The notes below the pieces were generated by a model. It was given only the letters and a program-made list of their open reading frames with translations. It had not been told where the DNA came from and ran no database searches. Of a stretch of 11,071 nt of DNA, positions 6,082 through 11,071 are shown piece after piece (positions within the stretch are counted from its first letter, which is position 1; each line of letters opens with the position of its first letter). The stretch comes from RGIG2206 sp045577615. Lineage in GTDB: Bacteria > Bacillota > Clostridia > Oscillospirales > Acutalibacteraceae. Both the position numbers and the translations under genes were made by a program. The stretch spans positions 1-11,071 of the forward strand of contig JAZNIT010000046.1 in NCBI GenBank assembly GCA_045577615.1, given 5' to 3'.

Positions 6082-6357
6082 ATGGATATAAAAGGAGTTG
6101 CAAAGGCTTACGGCGTTACGCTGGTGGCGTTGGCCGAGCGTCTGGGGGTTAGCCGCCAAACGGTGCATTATTACATAGAGCAGGGCGAAAAAAATAGCGT
6201 TGCGCAGCTGGAGCGCATCGCCGAGGCTATCGGCTGCGACCTCGACGAACTAATCGGACGAAAAAGGGCCGATTTTATCGCTTTCGTTAAGGTGGACGGG
6301 CAGACACATACGTTTGATAATTTGGAGGCATTAAGGGCCTTTGTTTTGCGCGAGTAG
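6082..6357 (+). CDS. XRE/Cro-CI family helix-turn-helix regulator (91 aa)
   Basis: The classic XRE helix-turn-helix is plain: residues 12-33, TLVALAERLGVSRQTVHYYI, with the recognition helix SRQTVHYYIEQ. Next come AQLERIAEAIGCDLDELIG (residues 41-59), the usual fourth and fifth helices, and a short C-terminal tail with VKVDGQTHTFDNLEALRAFV. The family comprises dimeric DNA-binding switches of phages and mobile elements. The gene is transcribed divergently from the DUF2693 pair, with repeated TGTAA dyads between them, so self-regulation plus control of the minus-strand pair is likely. A two-hairpin terminator separates it from the integrase. No peptidase domain for SOS-type cleavage is present, so induction would need another signal. 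Confidence 0.88.
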   Translation: MDIKGVAKAYGVTLVALAERLGVSRQTVHYYIEQGEKNSVAQLERIAEAIGCDLDELIGRKRADFIAFVKVDGQTHTFDNLEALRAFVLRE

Positions 6358-6450
6358 CCAAACGGTAGCCAATTTCGCAACGTTAAATGTGTTAAATGTT
6401 TGGATATTAAGCATATAAGCGTATGCCTAAAATTAGGGTTAGTAGTTTAA

Positions 6451-6504
6451 GGAGCTTCCGAAGCTCCGAGGTAGGCGGCAGTTGTGAAACTCCCGCCTAT
6501 TTTT
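6451..6504 (+). terminator. Two-hairpin terminator after the XRE gene
   Basis: A 17-base palindrome, GGAGCTTC-C-GAAGCTCC (6451-6467), is followed by a second hairpin: TAGGCGG (6472-6478), one mismatch, AGTT (6480-6483), loop GTGA, AACT (6488-6491), CCGCCTA (6493-6499), then a T run (6500-6504). Confidence 0.75.
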
Positions 6505-6667
6505 GTTTAAGTAAGTGAAAAACAACGCATTATTAATGTTGTATTGTTGCGTGGTCGGTGTAAGGTGGTAGCGATTTTCGCGCATTTGGCAAAGTCTTAA
6601 AGTGGAAAAATAAGGAAAAATAATGACATTTGTAGCCAATCGGTGGACAATTTCGGAAAATTTTGAC

Positions 6668-6675
6668 TACCTTTG
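6668..6675 (+). promoter_or_regulatory. Probable integrase promoter, -7 box TACCTTTG
   Basis: TACCTTTG is a full match to the Bacteroidota -7 element and lies 21 bases before the integrase ATG. No TTTG is present at the -33 distance, so the promoter may be weak or need an activator. Confidence 0.55.
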
Positions 6676-6696
6676 TTTTGTTAACGGGCAAAACTT

Positions 6697-8004
6697 ATGG
6701 CAAAAGTCAATTTTTCGATTTCCTCGCGCGGGGCATCAGGCAGCGCGGAGGTGCTTATCCGCTTTTCAGGTGGACGCGGTTTGCAATACCGCTTAAAGTC
6801 GGGGGTATATTGCCCCGTTCGGCTATTTGACGAGAAACGCGGTGGCGTTATTATCCCACGAATGGCGGGAGTTGAGCAACGGGAGGCCATTAAAGCAAAA
6901 AAGCAACTCGACGAGCTGGCGGCCTTATTGATTGAGGGCTTTATCGAGCGAGGCCGAGCGACAACGGCCGAGGATTTGCGGGCCATTATTCACAGATACC
7001 ACCACCCCGACGAAGAGGCAGCCCCCGAGGGCGGCACGTTATTACGCGACGTAATCCCGCTATATATCCGCGCGCACAAATTGTCAAGCAGCCGAATAAC
7101 TGCGCTTGAATCCCTTAAAAGGTTGCTGCATCGGTTTGAGTTGTGGAACGGGACGCCGATAACGCTCGACGGCTTCGATGATGGCGCACTCGCAAGCCTC
7201 GAATATTACACGCAGAACGAACACACTTACACCGATACGAAAGTATATGCCGATATAATCGCCCAAGTCGAGGGGTCGCGCGCACCTCGGCAGCGCGGAC
7301 GTAACACGATGTGCGCTTTGTCGCGTAACTTGCGTTGTGTGGTTAAGTGGTGCAATCGTATGAAGTGGACGACACAAAACGTATTCGAGCTGCATCCGGT
7401 TGACGCAGGGGTTTACGGAACGCCCTATTATATCACACTCGAGGAGCGCAACGCTATTTATAGCCTCGATTTAGCCGATTTTAGCGCGTTAGAGGTGCAG
7501 AGGGATATATTTGTATTTCATTGCCTAATCGGGTGCAGGTACGGCGATTTAATACGCTTGACAAAAGACAATATCGTCGGGGGTGCTGTTGAGTATGTGC
7601 CGAGAAAGACAAAGGACGGCCGACCTGTTACGGTACGCGTGCCGCTCCATCAGGTAGCGCGCGAGATTATCGAGAAGCACGCAGACGACAACCGAACGGC
7701 TCTATTTCCGTTTGTGCCAAATTGGCAGTATAACGATCTAATAAGAAAGATATTTACACGCGCAGGCATCACGCGCAAAGTGACGATAATAAACCCCAAG
7801 ACGGGCGAGGAGGAACGCCGACCGCTGAACGAGATAGCCAGCTCGCACCTCGCGCGTCGCACGTTTATCGGTAACCTATACAAGAAAGTCAAAGACCCGA
7901 ATCTTATTGGCGCGCTCTCGGGCCATAAGGAGGGCAGCAAGGCTTTTACTCGATACCGAGATATTGACGAGGATATGAGGCGCGAGCTTATCGATATGCT
8001 TTAA
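6697..8004 (+). CDS. int: Tyrosine-type site-specific integrase (435 aa)
   Basis: The protein has an N-terminal arm-binding region (residues 1-100; VLIRFSGGRGLQYRLKSGVY is the usual Bacteroidota start), a core-binding helical domain (about 113-235) and a catalytic domain (about 245-430). The active site reads R281 (GCRYGDL), K304 or K306 (RKTKDG), H384-x-x-R387 (SSHLARRTF), H410 (LSGHKEGS) and nucleophile Y420 (TRYRDI), so all catalytic positions are present and the enzyme should work. It would integrate and excise the circle through short att sites with strand exchange by a 3'-phosphotyrosine link. The gene has its own -7 box, and a hairpin-rich region follows within 15 bases of the stop, a likely attP. 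The three small DNA-binding genes from 9634 could supply the excisionase. Confidence 0.95.
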   Translation: MAKVNFSISSRGASGSAEVLIRFSGGRGLQYRLKSGVYCPVRLFDEKRGGVIIPRMAGVEQREAIKAKKQLDELAALLIEGFIERGRATTAEDLRAIIHRYHHPDEEAAPEGGTLLRDVIPLYIRAHKLSSSRITALESLKRLLHRFELWNGTPITLDGFDDGALASLEYYTQNEHTYTDTKVYADIIAQVEGSRAPRQRGRNTMCALSRNLRCVVKWCNRMKWTTQNVFELHPVDAGVYGTPYYITLEERNAIYSLDLADFSALEVQRDIFVFHCLIGCRYGDLIRLTKDNIVGGAVEYVPRKTKDGRPVTVRVPLHQVAREIIEKHADDNRTALFPFVPNWQYNDLIRKIFTRAGITRKVTIINPKTGEEERRPLNEIASSHLARRTFIGNLYKKVKDPNLIGALSGHKEGSKAFTRYRDIDEDMRRELIDML

Positions 8005-8009
8005 TGAGG

Positions 8010-8161
8010 GCAAAAAAATGTAGAGTGTTGCTTGGGTTACCTAATGCAAAAACCCCCGAAGCCTCGCGACGTTCGGACACTCTACATAATTGGTCTATAT
8101 AGGAACAAACGCCAAAGGGGAAATAATCAATTTGGCGTGTTGAATTGGTCTATTTGTAGCC
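8010..8161. other. Candidate attP / recombinase-binding region
   Basis: Between int and the next gene lie TGTAGAGTGT (8019-8028) and its exact inverse ACACTCTACA (8077-8086), enclosing two smaller hairpins (GGGTT/AACCC 8034-8055; CCGAA/TTCGG 8056-8076). An 11-bp direct repeat AATTGGTCTAT follows (8088-8098, 8143-8153), with an 8-bp inverted repeat ACGCCAAA/TTTGGCGT between its copies (8109-8116, 8131-8138). ATTTGTAGCC (8152-8161) repeats 6628-6637 on the other side of int. This crowding of repeats fits core and arm sites of a tyrosine recombinase. The exact crossover is not identifiable without the integrated form. Confidence 0.45.
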
Positions 8162-8526
8162 TAAAACATTTTTTCGAAGTCTTTCGACCACTCAAATTCT
8201 AACTCTTTCGGGTATGTAAGGCCACGTTTTGCGTAATATGCTTTATATCCCTCCTGCACTTTTGCGAAATGGTGTTCGCGATCGTGCTTTTGATAACGGA
8301 AAACGTCGTACAAGTCGCCGAGGAGGCCATCATATAAGATGCGCTCCAGCTCGGCCGTTGGTATGTGGGGGTTGTTTACGGCCTTAAATATGCGCTCGGC
8401 CTTTTCGTCGCGTGTGAGCGCGTTTTTTATCGCGCGTACATTGTTAGCCATACGCCACATTTTAACGTAAAATGCGACACTTATTGCGCCACTAACGGCA
8501 ATTAATAGGATTGTTTCGGGGTACAT
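8161..8526 (-). CDS. Small membrane-anchored protein of unknown function (121 aa)
   Basis: Residues 4-23 form one hydrophobic helix (ETILLIAVSGAISVAFYVKM) followed by basic residues, giving an N-terminal membrane anchor with the rest probably in the cytoplasm by the positive-inside rule. The soluble part is charged and helical (MANNVRAIKNALTRDEKAER, ERILYDGLLGDLYDVFRYQK, GYKAYYAKRGLTYPKELEFE). No known enzyme motif is visible. It is transcribed alone on the minus strand, between the candidate attP and a divergent promoter region. Such a lone cargo position beside the attachment site is where temperate elements often carry host-altering genes such as exclusion proteins. That is a suggestion from position and topology only. 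Confidence 0.7.
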   Translation of the reverse strand: MYPETILLIAVSGAISVAFYVKMWRMANNVRAIKNALTRDEKAERIFKAVNNPHIPTAELERILYDGLLGDLYDVFRYQKHDREHHFAKVQEGYKAYYAKRGLTYPKELEFEWSKDFEKMF

Positions 8527-8552
8527 AGTATTTAAGTTTTTGATTTTACGAT

Positions 8553-8584
8553 GTAAATTTACCTAAATGTTAACGAAAAACAAA
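8553..8584 (-). promoter_or_regulatory. Putative promoter of the membrane-protein gene with overlapping palindrome
   Basis: On the minus strand TTTG (8584-8581) is followed after 19 bases by TAAATTTA (8561-8554), a -7-like box with the final G changed. The box lies inside the perfect 10-bp palindrome GTAAATTTAC (8553-8562), a possible operator. Confidence 0.4.
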
Positions 8585-8601
8585 CATTTTTGTAAATAAA
8601 A

Positions 8602-8632
8602 TTTGCAAAGTCGGAAAAATTTACTACCTTTG
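8602..8632 (+). promoter_or_regulatory. Consensus Bacteroidota promoter of the structured leader
   Basis: TTTG (8602-8605), 19 bases, TACCTTTG (8625-8632). Full match to the consensus; the predicted start is near 8638. Confidence 0.82.
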
Positions 8633-8650
8633 TAGTGCTTAAAAATATAT

Positions 8651-8803
8651 ATGTACCGGTACGGAGGTTGCCGATATTATCGGCTTTTTTTGTACCCTAA
8701 ACCGAAATATGATTTATCCGTAGTATCTGAGAGTGGCGACACCTCAGGGGGTTTTTTGGTACATATTGGCCCTAAGCAATGCTACGGATTTTTTGCTTTA
8801 TAA
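8651..8803 (+). CDS. Possible 50-residue leader peptide
   Basis: An ATG at 8651 opens a 50-codon frame ending in TAA at 8801-8803, two bases before the ATG of the next gene. It encodes MYRYGGCRYYRLF at its start and GPKQCYGFFAL at its end. Its position fits a leader peptide translationally coupled to the gene at 8806. However, the frame crosses an intrinsic terminator and several hairpins, so it may simply be an open frame within a conserved noncoding RNA. I recognise no protein family. Confidence 0.3.
   Translation: MYRYGGCRYYRLFLYPKPKYDLSVVSESGDTSGGFLVHIGPKQCYGFFAL
8670..8691 (+). terminator. Early intrinsic terminator (attenuator or sRNA end)
   Basis: GCCGAT (8670-8675), loop ATT, ATCGGC (8679-8684), then seven Ts (8685-8691). 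It lies only about 50 bases after the predicted start, so most transcripts from the promoter at 8602-8632 should end as an RNA of about 50 nt unless termination is overcome. Confidence 0.75.
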
Positions 8804-8805
8804 AT

Positions 8806-9198
8806 ATGTACCAAAAAAACAATCCCGCCAACGCTACAAGCGTGGCCGCCTTAAAGGCACAGACGCAGACCGAAAAGCTACTTGCACACCTTAAGAGCGT
8901 AAGCGCGCAACCCGCAACGCTGCACGCGTTATCAGGCATTTGCGACGTCGCCCAGATTGCAGATGCGGCCGACGTAGCGCAGACCCTCAACAAGACATTA
9001 CACCAGCTCACAAGCGTTTTGCAAATCGCTTTGGGCCGTAACTACCAACAGACCGATGCGGAACGCCTCGAGGCCCTCCAGCAGCAGGCATTAGACATCA
9101 TCGACGAGATTAGCGAAACGACATTCTTATTCGGGCAAATCGTCGAGCATTACGCCGCAGTCGATAGACTTTACCGAATAATCAGGCGCGCGATATAA
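8806..9198 (+). CDS. Small helical hypothetical protein under leader control (130 aa)
   Basis: The start at ATG 8806 (MYQKNNPANATSVAALKAQT) is preferred to ATG 8779, because 8806 directly follows the stop of the upstream 50-codon frame and lies in the hairpin arm. The protein is Ala-, Gln- and Leu-rich and almost wholly alpha-helical (LLAHLKSVSAQPATLHALSG, ADAADVAQTLNKTLHQLTSV, RLEALQQQALDIIDEISETT), without signal peptide or membrane segment. I recognise no family. It is a single-gene unit with its own consensus promoter, a long structured leader and a strong terminator 18 bases past the stop. That much control for one small gene suggests dosage matters. Confidence 0.68.
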   Translation: MYQKNNPANATSVAALKAQTQTEKLLAHLKSVSAQPATLHALSGICDVAQIADAADVAQTLNKTLHQLTSVLQIALGRNYQQTDAERLEALQQQALDIIDEISETTFLFGQIVEHYAAVDRLYRIIRRAI

Positions 9199-9215
9199 TC
9201 CAAGCAACGGCGACA

Positions 9216-9242
9216 GCCTCCCACCTCGGGAGGCTTTTTTTT
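9216..9242 (+). terminator. Intrinsic terminator after the 130-residue gene
   Basis: GCCTCCC (9216-9222), loop ACCTC, GGGAGGC (9228-9234), then eight Ts (9235-9242). Confidence 0.92.
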
Positions 9243-9633
9243 ATGCCCGCTTTTAGCCTATATTTTGGCCTATCCTCAACCATCCGACACAATCCCCACA
9301 CCGATAGCCGAGCGACCTAAATAACGGCCCTTATTTGTGGCCGAGCAGTACCCCCGACGGCCTTATTGTTTCCGAAATACTCCAAAAATATTCTATATTA
9401 CTATAATTTTACGCCGTAGGCATTGGAATAATATGTAAATAATATTATCTATTTTGTGGCTATTGATCGTTTTACCGATGTTCAAAATGGAATATAATCT
9501 GTTCAATATCTTCGATTATGAAAATAATATCTGAATAATACATAAAATATAGACATAAAATATTGACTTTTGGGGAATTTGTTATTATATTTGCAATACG
9601 GAAATATATTTTATTAATCTTAAATTTTGAGTT
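9243..9633. other. Noncoding region, strongly AT-rich in its right two-thirds
   Basis: No supported gene in 391 bases. The left part is mixed in composition, with AAATAA/TTATTT (9319-9324 / 9331-9336) around CGGCCC. From about 9375 the DNA is very AT-rich, with the 11-mer ACATAAAATAT twice (9540-9550, 9553-9563; 13-bp pitch) and ATAATATTAT. The promoter of the gene train lies at the right end. The A/T block could be an origin or a regulator target. Confidence 0.5.
9562..9593 (+). promoter_or_regulatory. Promoter of the long plus-strand gene train
   Basis: TATATTTG (9586-9593) is a full -7 match. ATTG (9562-9565), 20 bases upstream, is a three-of-four -33 match. The first ATG is 40 bases further on. 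The left 11-mer repeat ends just upstream and the right one overlaps the -33 element. Confidence 0.6.
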
Positions 9634-9999
9634 ATGCGCGAATTTACAAAACTTGTAAGGGTTACGGGGCTTAAACAAGAGCCATCCAAATTCACCGCGT
9701 TAGATTCAGGCGATAAGCTAATGACGGTAAAAGAGTGCGCCGAGTACCTAACCAAAACCGAGGGTTGTTTTGTTAAAGAGCAAACAATCCGCGCCCTTAT
9801 GTGTAAGGGGTTATTTCCCTACCAAAAAATCGGTACGGGTGTGGTAATATCATTAAGAAATTTGCGCCGTTGGGTGGCCGAGTTAAATCGCATTTATCGA
9901 GAAGCGTCGGTGTTGGGGAAGAAGCCAAAGGCCGACGATGCACGCCGCGAGGCTTTGCGCCGAATTACGGCCAACCTCAACAGGGGACGAATCAATTAA
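9634..9999 (+). CDS. Excisionase-like winged-helix DNA-binding protein (121 aa)
   Basis: Residues 29-85 form an HTH_17/MerR-like winged helix: LMTVKECAEYLTKTEG, then EQTIRALMCKGLFPYQKIGT and VVISLRNLRRWVAEL. Pattern and length are those of excisionase-family proteins, where one helix reads DNA and the hydrophobic-x-K-I-G-x-G wing follows. The C-terminal 35 residues are basic and helical (RREALRRITANLNRGR). It is the first gene after the promoter at 9562-9593. Known relatives bend att DNA with the integrase or act as regulators; which applies here is not shown. The gene lies far from int on the map but on the same small circle. Confidence 0.75.
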   Translation: MREFTKLVRVTGLKQEPSKFTALDSGDKLMTVKECAEYLTKTEGCFVKEQTIRALMCKGLFPYQKIGTGVVISLRNLRRWVAELNRIYREASVLGKKPKADDARREALRRITANLNRGRIN

Positions 10000-10026
10000 C
10001 AAAGATAACACGCAACAAGTAAGGTT

Positions 10027-10515
10027 ATGAGTAAGGAGTATATTGTATTGACAACGACGCAGCTCGATAAGATGCTACGCGCTAATAATAAAACGCGTAT
10101 CGAGCAGATGGCCGATGTTAGCCGAGCGCGCGAACGTTCTAAACTCTTCGACCGAGTGACAGCCGACGAGGCGGTTAATTTCTTAAGAACGGCCGAGAGT
10201 TATCCCGTAACAAAAGCCGAGCTTATGCAGATGGCAAATGCCGACGAGATACCGAGCTACAAGCGAGAGGCGGGAACGTCGTGCAGAGAACGCCACCGCA
10301 AGGGCGTAAAGCTGGAGGCGTGTGCATTTTCTCGGAACGAGTTGCACGTATGGGCCGAGAGTGTGCGCCGATATATGGCAGCAAGCGACAAGGACAAAGG
10401 GGTTGACGAGAACACGCGCCGTTATCGACTACGCAAGGCCGCCAAGAATATAGCGCAAAGCATTGTTGAAGCAAGGCTGAAGCAAGAGAAACCAAGTAAA
10501 ACGAATAAGATATGA
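10027..10515 (+). CDS. Second excisionase-like DNA-binding protein (162 aa)
   Basis: The central region (residues 44-115) has the same order of elements as the preceding protein: RVTADEAVNFLRT, then VTKAELMQMANADEIPSYKR and CAFSRNELHVWAESVRRYM. This indicates an HTH_17-like winged helix with an enlarged wing (basic insert CRERHRKGVKLE). The N-terminal 40 residues are helical with a QLDKMLRANNKTR segment, and the C-terminus is very basic (RRYRLRKAAKN, then LKQEKPSKTNK). It begins 27 bases after the previous stop, and its stop overlaps the next start in ATGA, so it belongs to one message. It may be a diverged duplicate of the first gene. Confidence 0.68.
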   Translation: MSKEYIVLTTTQLDKMLRANNKTRIEQMADVSRARERSKLFDRVTADEAVNFLRTAESYPVTKAELMQMANADEIPSYKREAGTSCRERHRKGVKLEACAFSRNELHVWAESVRRYMAASDKDKGVDENTRRYRLRKAAKNIAQSIVEARLKQEKPSKTNKI

Positions 10516-10832
10516 GCGAAAACAAAAACGCCCCAACGAGTGGGGCTGTTCGGGTCAAAACTACGATGCCAAGAAAATCAGATTGCATCGACAGCAGCAA
10601 AGATACAACGGAAATTTTAAGTTTGCAACAAAAGCGGGTATATTATTACCTCCTGAACGCTGAATTTCCGAAAAGCGCGGCCGACATCACTCGCGCGCTG
10701 GGACAATGCGATCCTCGCGGCCATATAAAAGAGTTACGCGATAAGGGAATCCCAGTGCAGGACATTTGGTGCTACTGCAAGGAACACAGACGTTACAAGC
10801 GTTATTTTCTACCTAACCCGTTAAGAGGCTAA
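10512..10832 (+). CDS. HTH_39-like winged-helix protein (106 aa)
   Basis: After a disordered 35-residue leader comes LSLQQKRVYYYLLNAEFP, KSAADITRALGQCDPRGHIK and ELRDKGIPVQDIWCY. This resembles the Bacteroidota HTH_39 pattern Q-x-x-x-v-x-x-y-L-(gap)-s-x-x-e-A-(gap)-R-x-x-x-L-R-x-x-G-x-p-I. The tail EHRRYKRYFL is strongly basic. These small proteins are common in phage early regions and are presumed DNA binders. Its ATG overlaps the previous gene's stop (ATGA), and the next gene starts four bases after its stop, so all are co-translated. Confidence 0.7.
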   Translation: MSENKNAPTSGAVRVKTTMPRKSDCIDSSKDTTEILSLQQKRVYYYLLNAEFPKSAADITRALGQCDPRGHIKELRDKGIPVQDIWCYCKEHRRYKRYFLPNPLRG

Positions 10833-10836
10833 AGAT

Positions 10837-11071
10837 ATGGGACAATATGCAAAAGGCCTTACAATAGGCAAGACAACGGAGGATATTATCGCCGAGCAAA
10901 ACGCAGCTTTGCAAGAGTGGTACAATGCTACACCCTCCGACCGAATGGAGGTGGAGCAGGCTATCGCCGAATATACTCGCAACGGCAAGCAGCCAAGCGA
11001 TAAGGTAATAACGATTTTAGGCCGTTTGGCGTGGTTTTGCACCGTCAAGGATATAAACCTACCAACAGAGA
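10837..11071 (+). CDS. N-terminal part of the 82-residue junction-spanning hypothetical protein
   Basis: ATG at 10837 opens MGQYAKGLTIGKTTEDIIAE and the frame runs off the right edge. Because 10931-11071 equals 1-141, it continues at 142-155 and stops at TAG 153-155, giving 82 residues. It is helical with an ALQEWYNATPSDRMEVEQAI segment, and I recognise no family. The start lies four bases after the stop of the HTH_39-like gene. Confidence 0.78.
   Translation, partial: MGQYAKGLTIGKTTEDIIAEQNAALQEWYNATPSDRMEVEQAIAEYTRNGKQPSDKVITILGRLAWFCTVKDINLPTE
10931..11071. repeat. Right copy of the 141-bp terminal direct repeat (circle overlap)
   Basis: Exact copy of bases 1-141. Removing one copy gives a circle of about 10,930 bp. 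No inverted repeat or other phage-end signature is visible beside it. Confidence 0.93.

Larger units (their letters stand above)
6358..6696. other. Regulator-integrase intergenic region with short repeats
   Basis: This 339-base gap has no convincing gene. It holds the terminator at 6451-6504, a tandem 9-mer GTTAAATGT (6382-6390, 6391-6399), small inverted repeats (GCATA/TATGC at 6411-6426; CCTAA/TTAGG at 6426-6437) and GTAGCCAA at 6365-6372 and 6632-6639, with a third copy over the XRE stop at 6354-6361. The repeated octamer beside int may be recombinase arm sites. The integrase promoter lies at the right end. Confidence 0.4.
8638..8818 (+). promoter_or_regulatory. Structured leader with candidate RNA switch over the start codon at 8806
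   Basis: Elements in order: ATATGTACC (8649-8657), which contains the left part of the palindrome GTACCGGTAC (8653-8662); an intrinsic terminator (8670-8691); ATCCGTAG (8716-8723), which can pair with CTACGGAT (8782-8789) followed by Ts; a CTGAG/CTCAG hairpin (8727-8747); and a perfect 15-bp inverted repeat (8752-8766 / 8804-8818) whose right arm holds the ATG at 8806. GGTACATAT (8758-8766) can pair either with 8649-8657 or with 8804-8812, so start-codon-open and start-codon-hidden forms are mutually exclusive. The pairings are seen; switching is inferred. Confidence 0.5.

Noticed and set aside
8019..8086. tRNA-like fold (long closing stem, inner hairpins, GTTCGG)
   Set aside because: The closing stem is 10 bp and inner stem sizes, anticodon arm and T-loop consensus do not match a tRNA. 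Kept as candidate attP structure.
9472..9678. 68-codon minus-strand frame in the AT-rich block
   Set aside because: It is Ile/Phe/Asn/Lys-rich, as expected from AT-rich noncoding DNA, and it overlaps the promoter and start of the 121-residue gene.
1..11071. CRISPR array, IS element, relaxase/mobilisation gene, partition or toxin-antitoxin pair, rRNA or tRNA
   Set aside because: Both strands were scanned by eye and no regularly spaced repeats, transposase, relaxase motifs or RNA-gene signatures were found.

Overview
The window is one complete small circular element. Its first 141 bases (1-141) are repeated exactly as its last 141 (10931-11071), so the molecule closes on itself at about 10,930 bp. 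One small gene is cut by the arbitrary ends and reads through cleanly when the ends are joined. The host is very probably a member of Bacteroidota (Bacteroidales-like). Several promoters fit the TTTG-N19/20-TAnnTTTG pattern of that phylum, start codons have AT-rich leaders rather than Shine-Dalgarno sequences, and several proteins belong to families typical of Bacteroidota phages and mobile elements (Lin1244/DUF4373-type replication protein, DUF2693, Bacteroidota-style tape measure).

Layout on the circle. A long plus-strand gene train starts at a promoter near 9562-9593 and runs through the junction to a terminator at 5166-5189. First come three small DNA-binding proteins (9634-10832: an excisionase-like winged helix, a second related protein, and an HTH_39-like protein). 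Next are an 82-residue gene across the junction, a 67-residue gene (263-466) and a replication-initiation-like protein (470-1471). The train then enters phage-morphogenesis-like genes: a 604-residue tail tape-measure-like protein (1547-3361), a sigma-region-2-like 115-residue protein, a GRPKG-type 99-residue protein (possible small terminase), a 106-residue protein with an internal duplication, and an unrecognised protein of about 225 residues. Facing this train are two minus-strand genes (5251-5901, including DUF2693). They are driven from a divergent control region shared with an XRE-family regulator (6082-6357). After a two-hairpin terminator come a tyrosine integrase (6697-8004), a hairpin-rich candidate attP (8010-8160), a minus-strand membrane-anchored protein (8161-8526) and a structured-leader gene (8806-9198).

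Interpretation. Integrase, Xis-like proteins, XRE regulator and replication protein make an integrate-excise-replicate module. The same circle carries a tape measure and packaging-like small proteins, but no recognisable capsid, portal, large terminase, lysis, relaxase or partition gene. The simplest reading is a phage satellite of Bacteroidota, or a plasmid-like relative, that depends on a helper for particles and brings its own tail-length and possibly packaging-specificity factors. This is inference. Two compact RNA units also stand out: a minus-strand sRNA of about 80 nt opposite the leader of the replication genes (164-254), and a promoter-terminator-hairpin leader at 8602-8818 with mutually exclusive pairings over the start codon of the next gene.
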